Assembly (NCBI RefSeq): GCF_048060095.1
Contig: NZ_JBLUOA010000002.1
Location: 310,001-374,000 of the forward strand
Length of the DNA stretch: 64,000 nt
Direction of reading: 5' to 3'
Source of the DNA: JBLUOA01 sp048060095
GTDB taxonomy: Bacteria > Pseudomonadota > Alphaproteobacteria > Rhodobacterales > Rhodobacteraceae
Within the stretch, counting starts at the first letter, position 1. Each line of letters begins with the position of its first letter. The translations under genes and the position numbers were made by a program. The notes below the pieces were generated by a model that searched no databases, was not told where the DNA came from, and saw only the letters and a program-made list of their open reading frames with translations. Positions 1-9,599 of this stretch are shown piece by piece.

Positions 1-130
1 GGTTGCTCTCCTTCGCAACAGTTCCGTCAATCAAGGCGGGCGGAAGATCCGCGACCGGCCTCGGGTCTGGCTAATCAACGTGAAGCGGCGGTGTTTGGTT
101 CCTCGGCAATGTGACGCCGGGGCGTGGACC

Positions 131-167
131 AAAACAAAAAACGGCCCCACCGATGCGATGGGGCCGT
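131..167 (-). terminator. rho-independent terminator of rpmB
   Basis: A perfect 9-bp stem (141-149 pairing with 159-167) with a 9-nt loop is followed on the minus strand by a run of T residues (positions 140 down to 131). It lies 25 nt beyond the rpmB stop codon. Positions 1-130 hold no coding sequence that I can support. Confidence 0.85.
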
Positions 168-192
168 CTGGTTCGGTTCAGAAAGCGTCGGT

Positions 193-480
193 TCAGGCGG
201 ACGCCTGTGCCTTCTGAATATCTTTCTTGATTTTCAGCGCATTGGCGGACAGTTCCGAATCCTTGGCTTTCGCCAGGAACCGATCCAGACCACCACGGTG
301 ATCGACGGTCCGCAGAGCGGCAGCGCTGATCCGCATCTTGAACGCACGACCCAGAGTCTCAGACTGCAGAGAAACGTCGTTCAGGTTCGGCAGGAACCGG
401 CGCTTGGTTTTGTTGTTGGCGTGGCTGACATTGTTGCCAGACATCGGCCCTTTTCCGGTCAGTTCGCAGCGGCGCGACAT
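193..480 (-). CDS. rpmB: 50S ribosomal protein L28
   Basis: A 95-residue protein that starts MSRRCELTGKGPMSGNNVSH, the typical L28 N-terminus, and continues with basic segments such as KTKRRFLPNL and a lysine-rich C-terminus. L28 is a structural protein of the large ribosomal subunit, near the peptidyl-transferase/E-site region. The open frame runs further upstream, but the ATG at 480 is chosen because an AGGAAG ribosome binding site lies just before it and family members begin here. A strong terminator follows. The gene is monocistronic as far as the sequence shows. Confidence 0.97.
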   Translation of the reverse strand: MSRRCELTGKGPMSGNNVSHANNKTKRRFLPNLNDVSLQSETLGRAFKMRISAAALRTVDHRGGLDRFLAKAKDSELSANALKIKKDIQKAQASA

Positions 481-643
481 GGGGTTCTTCCTTGTCTTTA
501 TGGGGTCTGAGTGCAGAGCCCGATAACACAAACGGGCGCCGCGGCGGCAGCGCCCTGAATTTCGTCTGCGGTCAATACGCGGAATCACCCGGAGCGTCAA
601 GCAGGACTGCGCAATCCAAGACGAATTCGCGACGGTGCCGATT

Positions 644-1627
644 TCAGCCCGATTTTCCAAGATGCGCAAGCACCTGACCGGCAGCCTTTCCCGGGGCAAT
701 CGCGCCCTCCGCGACCTCCTCCCCCAGCGTTTGCACCAGCGTCTTGGTCGCGTCATCGCGGCTAAGCTGGGCGAGCAAGGCGTGGCGCAGTTCTTCTTCG
801 AACCAATGGCGGGCTTGGGCAGCGCGGCGCGACTCCCAATGCCCGCTTTCCTTGCGCCAATCGGCAAGCGCGGTCATCTCCTCCCACGCGGTTTGTAGGC
901 CGTCCTCGGAAACGGCGGACACCGCCATCGCTTTCGGGAACCCCTCCGGGTCTTGCGGGCGTTTACGCAGCAGCCGCAGCGCCCCCGAATAGTCCGCACA
1001 GGTCCGGGTTGCCGTCGATTTCAACTCTCCATCCGCCTTGTTCACAAGGATCATGTCGGCGATTTCCATGATCCCGCGCTTGACACCCTGAAGCTCATCG
1101 CCGCCCGCCGGGGCCATCAGCAGAACGAACAGGTCCGACATCTCTGCAACCATGGTTTCCGATTGCCCGACGCCGACGGTTTCGATCAGGACAACGTCGA
1201 ACCCCGCTGCTTCGCACAGCGCCACGGCCTCTCGCGTGCGGCGTGCAACGCCGCCAAGCTGGCTTTGGCTGGGTGACGGGCGAATAAACGCGTTTGGATC
1301 ACGCGACAGGCGTTCCATCCGGGTTTTGTCGCCAAGGATCGACCCGCCGGAGCGTGCCGACGACGGATCAACCGCCAGAACCGCGACCCGCAGGCCCTGC
1401 CCGGTCAGCATCAGGCCAAATGCTTCGATAAACGTCGATTTTCCGACGCCGGGCGTGCCGGACAGACCAATCCGAAGCGCGGATCGGTCTGTATCGCCCA
1501 GCGCGTCTTGCAGGGCGAGCGCGTCGGCGCGGTGATCGTCCCGCCGGCTTTCGATCAGGGTGATCGCTCGGGCCAAGGCGCGGCGTTCCCCTTTTTTGAC
1601 GCGGTCCGCAAGATCAGAAAGGTCCAT
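644..1627 (-). CDS. meaB: MeaB/ArgK-type GTPase, methylmalonyl-CoA mutase chaperone
   Basis: A 327-residue SIMIBI-class P-loop GTPase. Visible motifs are Walker A GTPGVGKST (around residue 58), the switch segment DPSSARSGGSILGDKTRM, ETVGVGQSE, and the base-recognition motif NKAD. Members of this family load and protect the adenosylcobalamin cofactor of methylmalonyl-CoA mutase. The mutase itself is not in the window. The ATG at 1627 is preceded by GGACGGA; the longer upstream reading would run into the divergent hrpB gene. The family was once called ArgK because of a mistaken link with arginine transport. Confidence 0.92.
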   Translation of the reverse strand: MDLSDLADRVKKGERRALARAITLIESRRDDHRADALALQDALGDTDRSALRIGLSGTPGVGKSTFIEAFGLMLTGQGLRVAVLAVDPSSARSGGSILGDKTRMERLSRDPNAFIRPSPSQSQLGGVARRTREAVALCEAAGFDVVLIETVGVGQSETMVAEMSDLFVLLMAPAGGDELQGVKRGIMEIADMILVNKADGELKSTATRTCADYSGALRLLRKRPQDPEGFPKAMAVSAVSEDGLQTAWEEMTALADWRKESGHWESRRAAQARHWFEEELRHALLAQLSRDDATKTLVQTLGEEVAEGAIAPGKAAGQVLAHLGKSG

Positions 1628-1812
1628 GATTCCGTCCGATATCGTTTTGTCTGTGTCGCGGCCAAGGCCGGTCGGAGTCACCTTATGCCTTCCAGTTCCC
1701 GATATGAAAAGCGACAGATTTGCGCATTTGACCTGAAATCCCGCAAGGCCCCACGCTTGCAACCCCGCCCGCCATTCTGCACAACCAAACCACCCCACCT
1801 GCCGGAGCGTTG

Positions 1813-4281
1813 ATGCCAACCACCCCCCGCCTGCCAATCGAAGACGCCCTACCCGCGCTGATCGACGCACTTAGCGGCACTGGTCGGGCCGTGTTGCAGG
1901 CCCCACCCGGCGCGGGGAAAACGACGCGCGTGCCGCTTGCGATGCTCGACTCCAAGCTCACCGAAGGGCGGATTTTGATGCTTGAACCCCGCCGCCTCGC
2001 TGCCCGTGCGGCGGCGGAACGCATGGCGCAAACCCTTGGCGAAGCGGTCGGCCAAACCGTCGGCTATCGCATCCGGGGCGAGGCGAAGGTGTCAAAGGCG
2101 ACGCGGATCGAAGTCGTCACCGAAGGCATCCTGACCCGGATGATCCAGTCGGACCCGACGCTAACCGGAATCGGCGCGGTGATCTTTGACGAATTCCACG
2201 AACGGTCCCTGAATGCCGATCTTGGGCTGGCGCTGGTGATTGAGCTGCGTGACGCGTTCCGCGACGATCTGCTGGTTCTGGTTATGTCCGCAACGCTCGA
2301 CGCCGCACCGGTTGCCAAATTGCTGAACGATGCCCCCGCGGTGGCATCCGAAGGGCGGGCCTTTCCGGTTGAAACCGAATGGCTCTCCAAACCACTGCCA
2401 AAAACCAAACGGTTCCCCGAGGCCGTCGCCGACCTGATCCAAAAAGCAGTCGCGGAAACCAACGGCAGCCTGCTGGTGTTCCTACCCGGCGAAGGCGAAA
2501 TCCGCAGGGTTGAGGCGTTGTTGCGCCCCGCCCTGCCGGATGACTGCACCCTTCGCCCGCTTTACGGCGCGATGCCGTTCAAGGATCAGCGCGCGGCCAT
2601 TCGGCCAGCAGAGTCCGGTCGCAAAATCGTGCTCGCGACTTCCATCGCTGAAACTTCGCTGACCATCGAAGACGTCCGCGTCGTGGTTGATGGCGGCCTT
2701 GCCCGACGGGCGCGGTTTGATCCCGGCTCCGGCATGTCGCGTCTGGTGACGGAACGTGTGACGAAGGCCGAGGCCGAGCAGCGCAAGGGGCGCGCCGGGC
2801 GCGTTGCCGAAGGCCGTTGCTATCGCCTCTGGACCAAGGGCGAAGACGGCGCGCTTGCCGCGTTTGCCCCGGCAGAGATCGAATCCGCCGACCTGACCGG
2901 CCTCGCGCTGGAACTCGCGCTGTGGGGGGCACGGTCGCCGGACGACCTCGCGTTTCTGACCCAGCCGAACCCCGGCGCATATGCTGAGGCGTGCGCGCTG
3001 CTGACAACTCTGGGCGCGCTCGACGGTGAGGGGCGCATCACAGACCACGGGCGCACGCTCGCCGCACTTCCGCTCCATCCGCGCCTTGCGCATATGCTCG
3101 CCGTGGCTGGCCCCGATGCCGCGCCGCTCGCGGCCTTGCTAGCAGATCGTGACCCGCTTGGCCGGGGCGCGCCTGTCAGTCTGTCCCTGCGCCTTGAGGC
3201 CATACGCGATCCACGCCGCTTTGCCGATCAACACAGCTTTGCCGTGAACCGGGGCGCGGTCGAGCGCATCAAGTCCGAGGCCCGCCGCCTTGCCAGCCTG
3301 ACCAAAACCAAACCGAAACGCGCCTACGATCCGGCAGAGATGGCCGCCCTCGCCTACCCAGACCGTATCGGCCTGCACCGGCCCGGCGACGCGCCGCGTT
3401 GGGTTCTCTCCGGCGGCAAGGGGGCGGTGATGGATGCCGCCGACCCGATGGCCGCCGCCCGTCTGATCGTCGCAACGGACCTTGACGGCGACCCGAGGGA
3501 GGCGCGGATCAGACAGGCGAATGAGATCGGCGAAAGCGCCGTGCGCGACCTGTTCCGCGATCAGATCGTCTGGCGCAAGCGCTGCGATTGGTCGAAACGT
3601 GACAGGCGCGTTGAGGCGCGGGAGGAAGAAGCGCTTGGCGCAATCGTTCTGTCAGACCGGGTATGGAAGGACGCGCCGCCCGACCAGCGCGCGCGCGCCG
3701 CGCTTGATGGAATCCGCGACCTTGGCCTGCCAATGACCCCCGCCGCCCGCCGCTTCGCGACCCGTGTGGAACTTGTGCGTGGTGGTGGCGACGATTTTCC
3801 CGATATGTCGGAAACCGCCCTGCTGGCAACAGCGGAGGATTGGCTGCTGCCGCACCTCACCCGGATCAAAACCGCGCAGGATATCCGCGCGCTCGACCTG
3901 ACCGAAGCGCTGCGGGCGCGGCTGGACTGGAACCAGATGCAAGACCTTGATCGCCTCGCGCCCAGCCACTTCAAGACCCCGCTCGGGAACCGTGTTCCGA
4001 TAGATTATGACGGTGAGGCACCGGGGATTGAGGTTCGCTTGCAGGAACTGTTCGGCGTCACCCGCCACCCAACCGTGGGAGCGAACCGCACACCGCTGCG
4101 GATAACACTGCTTAGCCCGGCCCGGCGCCCGGTGCAGGTCACGATGGACCTGCCGGGCTTTTGGGCGACGTCTTACGCCGATGTGCGCAAGGATATGCGC
4201 GGCCGTTACCCAAAGCATCCGTGGCCCGAAGACCCGACCGAGGCCGATCCGACACTTCGCGCAAAGCCGCGCGGCAGGTAG
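1813..4281 (+). CDS. hrpB: ATP-dependent helicase HrpB
   Basis: An 822-residue DEAH/RHA-type helicase of usual HrpB length. Motif I is PPGAGKTTRVPL (about residue 33), motif II is the HrpB-typical DEFHER, motif III is MSATLD, and motif VI is QRKGRAGRVAEG. The C-terminal third has the helicase-associated and HrpB-specific domains, ending in the family signature around YPKHPWPEDP. The start ATG at 1813 is preferred over the TTG at 1810. The gene is divergent from meaB with 185 nt between them, and converges tail-to-tail with the next gene, leaving one base between stop codons. Its physiological RNA substrate in bacteria is poorly defined. Confidence 0.95.
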   Translation: MPTTPRLPIEDALPALIDALSGTGRAVLQAPPGAGKTTRVPLAMLDSKLTEGRILMLEPRRLAARAAAERMAQTLGEAVGQTVGYRIRGEAKVSKATRIEVVTEGILTRMIQSDPTLTGIGAVIFDEFHERSLNADLGLALVIELRDAFRDDLLVLVMSATLDAAPVAKLLNDAPAVASEGRAFPVETEWLSKPLPKTKRFPEAVADLIQKAVAETNGSLLVFLPGEGEIRRVEALLRPALPDDCTLRPLYGAMPFKDQRAAIRPAESGRKIVLATSIAETSLTIEDVRVVVDGGLARRARFDPGSGMSRLVTERVTKAEAEQRKGRAGRVAEGRCYRLWTKGEDGALAAFAPAEIESADLTGLALELALWGARSPDDLAFLTQPNPGAYAEACALLTTLGALDGEGRITDHGRTLAALPLHPRLAHMLAVAGPDAAPLAALLADRDPLGRGAPVSLSLRLEAIRDPRRFADQHSFAVNRGAVERIKSEARRLASLTKTKPKRAYDPAEMAALAYPDRIGLHRPGDAPRWVLSGGKGAVMDAADPMAAARLIVATDLDGDPREARIRQANEIGESAVRDLFRDQIVWRKRCDWSKRDRRVEAREEEALGAIVLSDRVWKDAPPDQRARAALDGIRDLGLPMTPAARRFATRVELVRGGGDDFPDMSETALLATAEDWLLPHLTRIKTAQDIRALDLTEALRARLDWNQMQDLDRLAPSHFKTPLGNRVPIDYDGEAPGIEVRLQELFGVTRHPTVGANRTPLRITLLSPARRPVQVTMDLPGFWATSYADVRKDMRGRYPKHPWPEDPTEADPTLRAKPRGR

Positions 4282-4282
4282 A

Positions 4283-4864
4283 TCAGATCAGCCGGACCTG
4301 CGTGCCGACCGGCGCAAGCTCATAAAGCTCAGCGATCTTTTCGTTGTAGAGCCCGATGCAGCCCGACGACGACCGCCGCCCGATCTTGCGCGTGTCATGC
4401 GTGCCGTGGATCAGATAGGCGGGCCAATCCAGATACAGCGCGTGCGTGCCCAGCGGATTGTCCGGCCCCGGCGGCATGTATTTCAGCGACGGGTCACGCG
4501 CCAGCATGTTCTGCGTCGGCGTCCAGTCGGGACCAACCCGCTTGCGAACCACCTTGGTGTAGCCACGCTTCGTCAGCTCTTCGGACATCGGAACGGATGT
4601 CGGATACAGCCGATAATCCGATCCATCCGCAGACCAGTAATGCAGCGCCCTCGATTGCGTATCCGCCAGCAGGGTCGCAACGCCAAGGCTGTCAAAGTGA
4701 TCTTCCCAGCGCTGGGTTCGGAAGCTTGAGATATTGCGCCGCGCCTCAGCCGTTCCGCCAACGACGGTCGGGTCCGTCGCCTGTGCGCGCAGAACGCTCG
4801 GCATCGCAAGCGCGCCGCCGACCATCGCCAACATACGCCGACGAGAATGTTTATCTTGTGTCAT
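4283..4864 (-). CDS. L,D-transpeptidase (YkuD), exported
   Basis: A 193-residue protein with a twin-arginine-like N-terminus (SRRRMLAMVGGALAMPSVLRA), so it is probably Tat- or Sec-exported to the periplasm. The C-terminal half has the YkuD catalytic segment: HGTHD about 20 residues before SSGCIGLYN, with Cys the expected nucleophile. The arginine usually found after the catalytic Cys is glycine here. The family makes 3-3 crosslinks in peptidoglycan or anchors lipoproteins to it. It converges with hrpB and diverges from the Nudix gene across 212 nt. Confidence 0.88.
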   Translation of the reverse strand: MTQDKHSRRRMLAMVGGALAMPSVLRAQATDPTVVGGTAEARRNISSFRTQRWEDHFDSLGVATLLADTQSRALHYWSADGSDYRLYPTSVPMSEELTKRGYTKVVRKRVGPDWTPTQNMLARDPSLKYMPPGPDNPLGTHALYLDWPAYLIHGTHDTRKIGRRSSSGCIGLYNEKIAELYELAPVGTQVRLI

Positions 4865-5024
4865 CTACTCTGCCCTCAATCCTTTGGGGTTGGTTGAGCG
4901 CAATCTAGGCAGCCATATCTTTGCTGCAAGTGCGAAAAGCGCGAATTTACCCGCCCTCACAACAGTTTGATCGGCGACATTTGCGTTAATTCCCGTGGAT
5001 AATTTTGCAATCATTGAAAAATAC

Positions 5025-5043
5025 GTTATCTTATAAGGATAAC
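5025..5043. promoter_or_regulatory. imperfect AT-rich palindrome upstream of the Nudix gene
   Basis: GTTATC at the left end pairs with GATAAC at the right end of a 19-nt palindrome with two central mismatches, 33 nt before the Nudix start codon. It could be an operator, but I do not recognise the regulator. The rest of 4865-5076 is AT-rich relative to the surroundings and holds the divergent promoters of this gene and the L,D-transpeptidase gene. Confidence 0.25.
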
Positions 5044-5076
5044 AATAAAAACGAGCACAAGAAGTCAGGTTTTGAG

Positions 5077-5535
5077 ATGTCTAACGTATTCATGAAAGCG
5101 TGGACCGATATGGTCCAGCCAATGCTGCAACGCCCGAATAGAATTCAGGTTGCAGCCCTGTGCCATCGCGTCGTCGATGGCGAAAAGAAAGTTCTTTTGG
5201 TCACAAGCCGGGGCACCGGCCGCTGGATATTGCCGAAGGGTTGGCCGATGGACGGCATGACAGCCTCTGGCGCGGCTATGCAGGAAGCCTGGGAAGAGGC
5301 TGGCGTAAAGGAAGGCCACGTCAATCCGCAGGCGCTTGGCAGTTTCGACTTTGAAAAGGAACTCGACACTGGCGGCACGGTGATTTGCACCGCCGAAGTG
5401 TTCGGAGTTGAGGTTGAGAAGCTGACAGATACGTTCCCCGAAGCCGATGAACGCACCCGCAAATGGGTAACGCCGGAAGAAGCCGCGAACATGGTGAGCG
5501 AGCCGGGCCTGCAAGAGATTCTACGAACCCTGTAG
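5077..5535 (+). CDS. Nudix hydrolase
   Basis: A 152-residue Nudix-fold protein. The Nudix box begins at KGWPMDG and ends EAWEEAGV; the metal-binding EE pair is intact. The first conserved Glu is Met and the Arg before the EE segment is Gln, a variant I associate with alphaproteobacterial members resembling diphosphoinositol-polyphosphate hydrolases. The substrate cannot be read from the sequence. The ATG at 5077 (MSNVFMKAW) is chosen; an in-frame upstream start at 5005 would need a long unsupported leader. It precedes the phosphate transporter by 118 nt in the same direction, so a phosphate-metabolism link is possible but only inferred. Confidence 0.85.
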   Translation: MSNVFMKAWTDMVQPMLQRPNRIQVAALCHRVVDGEKKVLLVTSRGTGRWILPKGWPMDGMTASGAAMQEAWEEAGVKEGHVNPQALGSFDFEKELDTGGTVICTAEVFGVEVEKLTDTFPEADERTRKWVTPEEAANMVSEPGLQEILRTL

Positions 5536-5653
5536 CAGAAGCGCGACGCCCGCTTTCTTTCATGACGTTTTTGCAATAGTTTTGCGACAAGCCTGTTGAA
5601 TTGGCGTCGCTTCCCCGTTAGCCGTGCGCGCACGTCTATGGGGGATATGGACT

Positions 5654-7135
5654 ATGTCGAACGCGCCGAAAGGCAACCAGTGGAAGACGCTGGACAAAGA
5701 CCTTAACCGCATCAGCCAAATGGAATATGCGACGATGGCTGTGTCCAAGCCGTTGGTCGCGCCGGGCATTGCGCTCGCCTTCATGGTTGTCGCAGGGATC
5801 GCGGCGGCGCTGTTCTTCAACGAAACCCCTGTTTCCTTTGTCGTTGTGACCGCTGCGGTCTTTGGCGCTTACATGGCGCTGAACATCGGCGCGAACGATG
5901 TGGCCAACAATATGGGCCCGGCGGTCGGTGCGAATGCTTTGACAATGGGCGGCGCGATTGTGATCGCAGCCCTTTTTGAAAGCGCCGGGGCATTGCTTGC
6001 GGGCGGCGACGTGGTTGGCACGATTTCCAAGGGAATCATCGCGCCCTCATCCGTCGCGGATTCGGGCGTGTTCATCTGGGCGATGATGGCGGCGCTAATA
6101 TCCTCGGCGCTTTGGGTCAATCTGGCGACCGTTTTTGGCGCGCCGGTGTCGACCACCCATTCGGTCGTCGGTGGCGTGATGGGGGCCGGGATTGCCGCCG
6201 CGGGCCTAAGCGCCGTGAACTGGACAACGATGGGCGCAATCGCCGCGAGTTGGGTGATTTCCCCAATTCTCGGCGGAGCGATTGCCGCGGGTTTCCTCGC
6301 GCTGATCAAGGCCAAGATCATCTATCAGGAAGACAAGATCGCCGCCGCCCGCCGCTGGGTGCCTGTGCTGATCGCGATCATGGCGGGTGCCTTCGCGGCC
6401 TACCTGTCGCTGAAGGGGCTGAAACGGATCATCAAGATCGACATCGGCACGGCGCTGCTGATCGGGGCCGGGATCGCCGCGCTGTCCTACGTTATCAGCG
6501 CCCCGCTGATCGCGCGCCAGTCCGAAGGGATGGAGAACCGCAACCGCTCTCTCAAAACGCTGTTCGGCTTGCCGTTGATCATCTCAGCCGCGCTGCTTTC
6601 CTTTGCCCACGGCGCGAATGACGTTGCGAACGCGGTCGGACCACTTGCCGCCATCGTCCACGCCGCCGAATTCGGTGATTTCGCCGACAAGGTCGCGATC
6701 CCTACATGGGTGATGGTGATCGGCGCTTTCGGTATCTCGTTCGGGCTGTTCCTGTTTGGGCCAAAGCTTATCAACATGGTCGGCAGCCAGATCACCAAGC
6801 TGAATCCCATGCGCGCCTACTGTGTGGCGCTATCCGCCGCGATCACTGTGATCGTGGCAAGCTGGCTTGGCCTGCCCGTCAGTTCGACCCACATCGCCGT
6901 CGGTGGTGTGTTCGGCGTCGGGTTTTTCCGCGAATGGCACGCCGAACGCCGCGCCCGCGCGCATAGTGCGTCGCGCCCGCCGGAACTGCGGATCGCCAAG
7001 GAAGAACGCCGTCGCCGCAAGCTGGTGCGTCGGTCGCATTTCATGACCATCGTGGCAGCGTGGGTGATTACCGTTCCGGCTGCGGCGGTGATCTCCGGGT
7101 TGATTTTCCTGATCCTGAACGCCCTGCTCGGCTGA
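5654..7135 (+). CDS. inorganic phosphate transporter, Pit family
   Basis: A 493-residue polytopic membrane protein with the two PHO4 repeats characteristic of Pit/PiT transporters: GANDVANNMGPAVG in the first half and GANDVANAVGPLAA in the second, each followed by a PVSSTH-like segment (APVSTTHSVVGG and LPVSSTHIAVGG). Such carriers move metal-phosphate with protons or sodium at low affinity. The central loop is basic. The ATG at 5654 is used rather than an upstream in-frame start. It converges with gnd. Confidence 0.93.
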   Translation: MSNAPKGNQWKTLDKDLNRISQMEYATMAVSKPLVAPGIALAFMVVAGIAAALFFNETPVSFVVVTAAVFGAYMALNIGANDVANNMGPAVGANALTMGGAIVIAALFESAGALLAGGDVVGTISKGIIAPSSVADSGVFIWAMMAALISSALWVNLATVFGAPVSTTHSVVGGVMGAGIAAAGLSAVNWTTMGAIAASWVISPILGGAIAAGFLALIKAKIIYQEDKIAAARRWVPVLIAIMAGAFAAYLSLKGLKRIIKIDIGTALLIGAGIAALSYVISAPLIARQSEGMENRNRSLKTLFGLPLIISAALLSFAHGANDVANAVGPLAAIVHAAEFGDFADKVAIPTWVMVIGAFGISFGLFLFGPKLINMVGSQITKLNPMRAYCVALSAAITVIVASWLGLPVSSTHIAVGGVFGVGFFREWHAERRARAHSASRPPELRIAKEERRRRKLVRRSHFMTIVAAWVITVPAAAVISGLIFLILNALLG

Positions 7136-7164
7136 GAAGGCCGCGCCCGGTCCAGACGGCTGGA

Positions 7165-7188
7165 TTTGAGTATTTTTGGCAAGATGAA
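7165..7188. other. AT-rich motif between convergent pit and gnd ends
   Basis: The stretch TTTGAGTATTTTTGGCAAGA sits in the 62-nt gap between the pit stop codon and the gnd stop codon. From memory, close variants occur at gene ends in many Rhodobacteraceae genomes, which would make it a dispersed 3'-end motif. There is no clear stem-loop beside it. Confidence 0.3.
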
Positions 7189-7197
7189 ACTGGGGGG

Positions 7198-8598
7198 TTA
7201 GTCCCACCACGGGCCGTGATGCGCGCCTTCTGCGTCGATACGTTCAAAGCCATGCGCGCCGAAGAAATCCCGTTGCGCTTGGATCAGGTCGGTGGTGCCC
7301 CGCGCCTGCCGCATGGAATCAAACCACGCGAGTGACGCAGAAAACGCCGGGGTTGGGAGCCCTGCGCCAACCGCCGCCGAAACCACACGTCGCATGGCCG
7401 CGACGCCGTCCCGCAGCGGTGGAACGAAGGCCGGGGCCAGAAACAGGCGGTCTTCAGGAAGGTCAGAGCGGAACGCGTCCGCGATATCGTCCAGCAGCGC
7501 CGAGCGGATGATGCACCCCGCCCGCCAAATCTCCGCCACGACCGCGCGGTCGATGCCCCATTCGTATTCGTCTGACGCCGCGCGCAGGATCTGAAACCCC
7601 TGCGCATAGGCAATGATGCGGGCGGCGAGAAGCGCGGCCTCCAGATCGCTTTCGGAAAGGTCGACGGTGCCGGTGCCATCGTAGATGCCCGACGCGTATT
7701 CGCGGACCTGCTTTTCCGACGACCAGCTGCGCATCCCGACGGCCGCTTCGATCGCCGATGCAGACTGGCCGAGGCTGAGTGCTTCAATCACCGTCCAGCG
7801 CCCGGTGCCTTTCTGCCCGGCCCGGTCGAGGATCGCGTCAACAGCCGGCGCGCCGGTTTTGCTATCGGTTGCGGAAAGCACCTTGGCCGAAATCTCCATA
7901 AGGTAGGAGTTCAGCGGACCATCATTCCAGCGGGCGAACAGTTTGGCGACATCAGCCGGGAACCAGCCCGCGCCGTTGCGCAGCAGCCCCCAAACCTCAG
8001 CAATCAACTGCATGTCGGCGTATTCGATGCCGTTATGCACGGTTTTCACGAAATGCCCTGCCCCGTCCGGGCCAAGGTGGGCAACGCAAGGGGTGCCTTC
8101 GAACTTGGCGGAGATGGCTTCGAGGATGGGTTGCAACTGCGTCCAGCTATGATCCGTGCCGCCGACCATCATCGACGGGCCATTGCGCGCACCCGCTTCG
8201 CCGCCGGACACGCCCATGCCGACGAAGTGCAAATCCTTCTCGGCCAGCGCGGCAGAGCGGCGGCGCGTGTCGTGGAAATTCGCGTTCCCGCCGTCGATGA
8301 TCGTATCGCCGGGCTCAAGCAGCGGAGCCACGCGTTCGATCATCGCATCCATCGGTTTGCCCGACGGAATCATAAAAAGGATCACCCGCGGGGTCGCGAT
8401 ATCAGCGATGAAATCCACCAGCTTGTGATGCGCGTGAAGGTTGCCGGAAAGATCATCAGCCTCTTTGATGAAATCCTCAATCCACGAGGTTTCGCGGTTA
8501 GTCACGGCGACCTCAAACCCGCTATCGGCCATGTTGAGCGCGAGGGCGCTGCCCATCGTGCCAAGCCCGTAGACCCCGATCTGTGCCTTGTCCGTCAT
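7198..8598 (-). CDS. gnd: 6-phosphogluconate dehydrogenase, decarboxylating
   Basis: A 466-residue enzyme of the oxidative pentose phosphate pathway that converts 6-phosphogluconate to ribulose-5-phosphate and CO2 with reduction of NADP. The N-terminal nucleotide-binding motif is GLGTMG (residues 11-16). The substrate site GVSGGEAGARNGPSMM and the catalytic segment HFVKTVHNGIEY are present, and the C-terminal DLIQAQRDFFGAHGFER is the family tail. Length is normal for the long (E. coli-type) form. It is followed upstream by argF after a 74-nt gap, so it may be a separate transcription unit. Confidence 0.97.
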   Translation of the reverse strand: MTDKAQIGVYGLGTMGSALALNMADSGFEVAVTNRETSWIEDFIKEADDLSGNLHAHHKLVDFIADIATPRVILFMIPSGKPMDAMIERVAPLLEPGDTIIDGGNANFHDTRRRSAALAEKDLHFVGMGVSGGEAGARNGPSMMVGGTDHSWTQLQPILEAISAKFEGTPCVAHLGPDGAGHFVKTVHNGIEYADMQLIAEVWGLLRNGAGWFPADVAKLFARWNDGPLNSYLMEISAKVLSATDSKTGAPAVDAILDRAGQKGTGRWTVIEALSLGQSASAIEAAVGMRSWSSEKQVREYASGIYDGTGTVDLSESDLEAALLAARIIAYAQGFQILRAASDEYEWGIDRAVVAEIWRAGCIIRSALLDDIADAFRSDLPEDRLFLAPAFVPPLRDGVAAMRRVVSAAVGAGLPTPAFSASLAWFDSMRQARGTTDLIQAQRDFFGAHGFERIDAEGAHHGPWWD

Positions 8599-8672
8599 CG
8601 CGCCGCACCTCCCCCTTTTTCCGGAAAGACCCTATCGGCTGGCGCCCCGCGCGCAAGCGGGAATGGATCGCC

Positions 8673-9599
8673 TCAGCGTTCGAGGCACCAGCGCATGATC
8701 GCCTTTTGTGCGTGCAGCCGGTTTTCTGCCTCGTCGAAGATCACTGAATTGGGGCCGTCCATGACGCTCGACGTCGCTTCGTCATCGCGGTGCGCGGGCA
8801 GGCAGTGCATGAACAGCGCGTCGGGCTTTGCCTGCGCCATCAGCTGATCGTTCACCTGGTAGCCGCGCAGCTGGTTATGCCGCCGTTCGCGCGCCGATTG
8901 CGGGTCGTGCATCGACACCCAGGTGTCGGTCACGATCAGATCAGCACCCTGCGCCGCCTTGTGGGCATCGCGTTCGATTTCGATATCGACCCCCTTTGAC
9001 CGGGCGAGTTCCACAAACCCCGGTTCGGGGTCGAGCGTTTCGGGACCGGTGAACGTCAGGTTAAAACCGAACTGCCCCGCGGCGTGGATGAAGGACGCGC
9101 AGACATTGTTGCCGTCACCGGACCAGACGACCTTCTTGCCCTTGATCGGGCCGCGATGTTCCTCGAAAGTCAGGATATCGGCCATAATCTGACACGGGTG
9201 CGTGCGGTCGGTCAGTCCGTTGATGACGGGGACGGTCGCGTATTCCGCCAGCTCCAGCAGGGTCTGTTCTTCAAACGTGCGGATCATGATGAGGTCGACA
9301 TAGCGCGACAGCACCCTTGCGGTATCGGCAATCGTCTCGCCGTGGCCAAGCTGCATATCGGCGCCCGAAAGCACCATCGTCTGCCCGCCCATCTGCCGCA
9401 CGCCAACGTCAAAGCTAACCCGCGTCCGGGTGGAGGGCTTTTCGAAAATCAGCGCGACAATATGATCCTTCAACGGCAGATCATCGTCAGGCGCGCCTTT
9501 CGGGCGACCATCGCGGGCGTTCTTGATCCGCGCGGCGTTGTCTATGATGCCGCGCAGTTCATCGGGGTCGGTTTTGTGGATGTCCAAAAAATGTTTCAT
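8673..9599 (-). CDS. argF: ornithine carbamoyltransferase
   Basis: A 308-residue enzyme that condenses ornithine and carbamoyl phosphate to citrulline in arginine synthesis. The carbamoyl-phosphate loop STRTRVSFDVG, the HPCQIMAD segment and the ornithine-binding HCLPAHRDDE loop are visible. The start codon overlaps the argD stop by 4 nt (ATGA at 9596-9599), so the two are translationally coupled in an argD-argF operon transcribed leftward. Length and motifs are normal. Confidence 0.97.
   Translation of the reverse strand: MKHFLDIHKTDPDELRGIIDNAARIKNARDGRPKGAPDDDLPLKDHIVALIFEKPSTRTRVSFDVGVRQMGGQTMVLSGADMQLGHGETIADTARVLSRYVDLIMIRTFEEQTLLELAEYATVPVINGLTDRTHPCQIMADILTFEEHRGPIKGKKVVWSGDGNNVCASFIHAAGQFGFNLTFTGPETLDPEPGFVELARSKGVDIEIERDAHKAAQGADLIVTDTWVSMHDPQSARERRHNQLRGYQVNDQLMAQAKPDALFMHCLPAHRDDEATSSVMDGPNSVIFDEAENRLHAQKAIMRWCLER

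Noticed and set aside
124..510. open frame over the L28 gene on the plus strand
   Set aside because: Begins inside the rpmB terminator and is opposite rpmB.
193..867. 224-residue version of L28
   Set aside because: The extra N-terminal 129 residues have no similarity to L28, and a ribosome binding site supports the later ATG.
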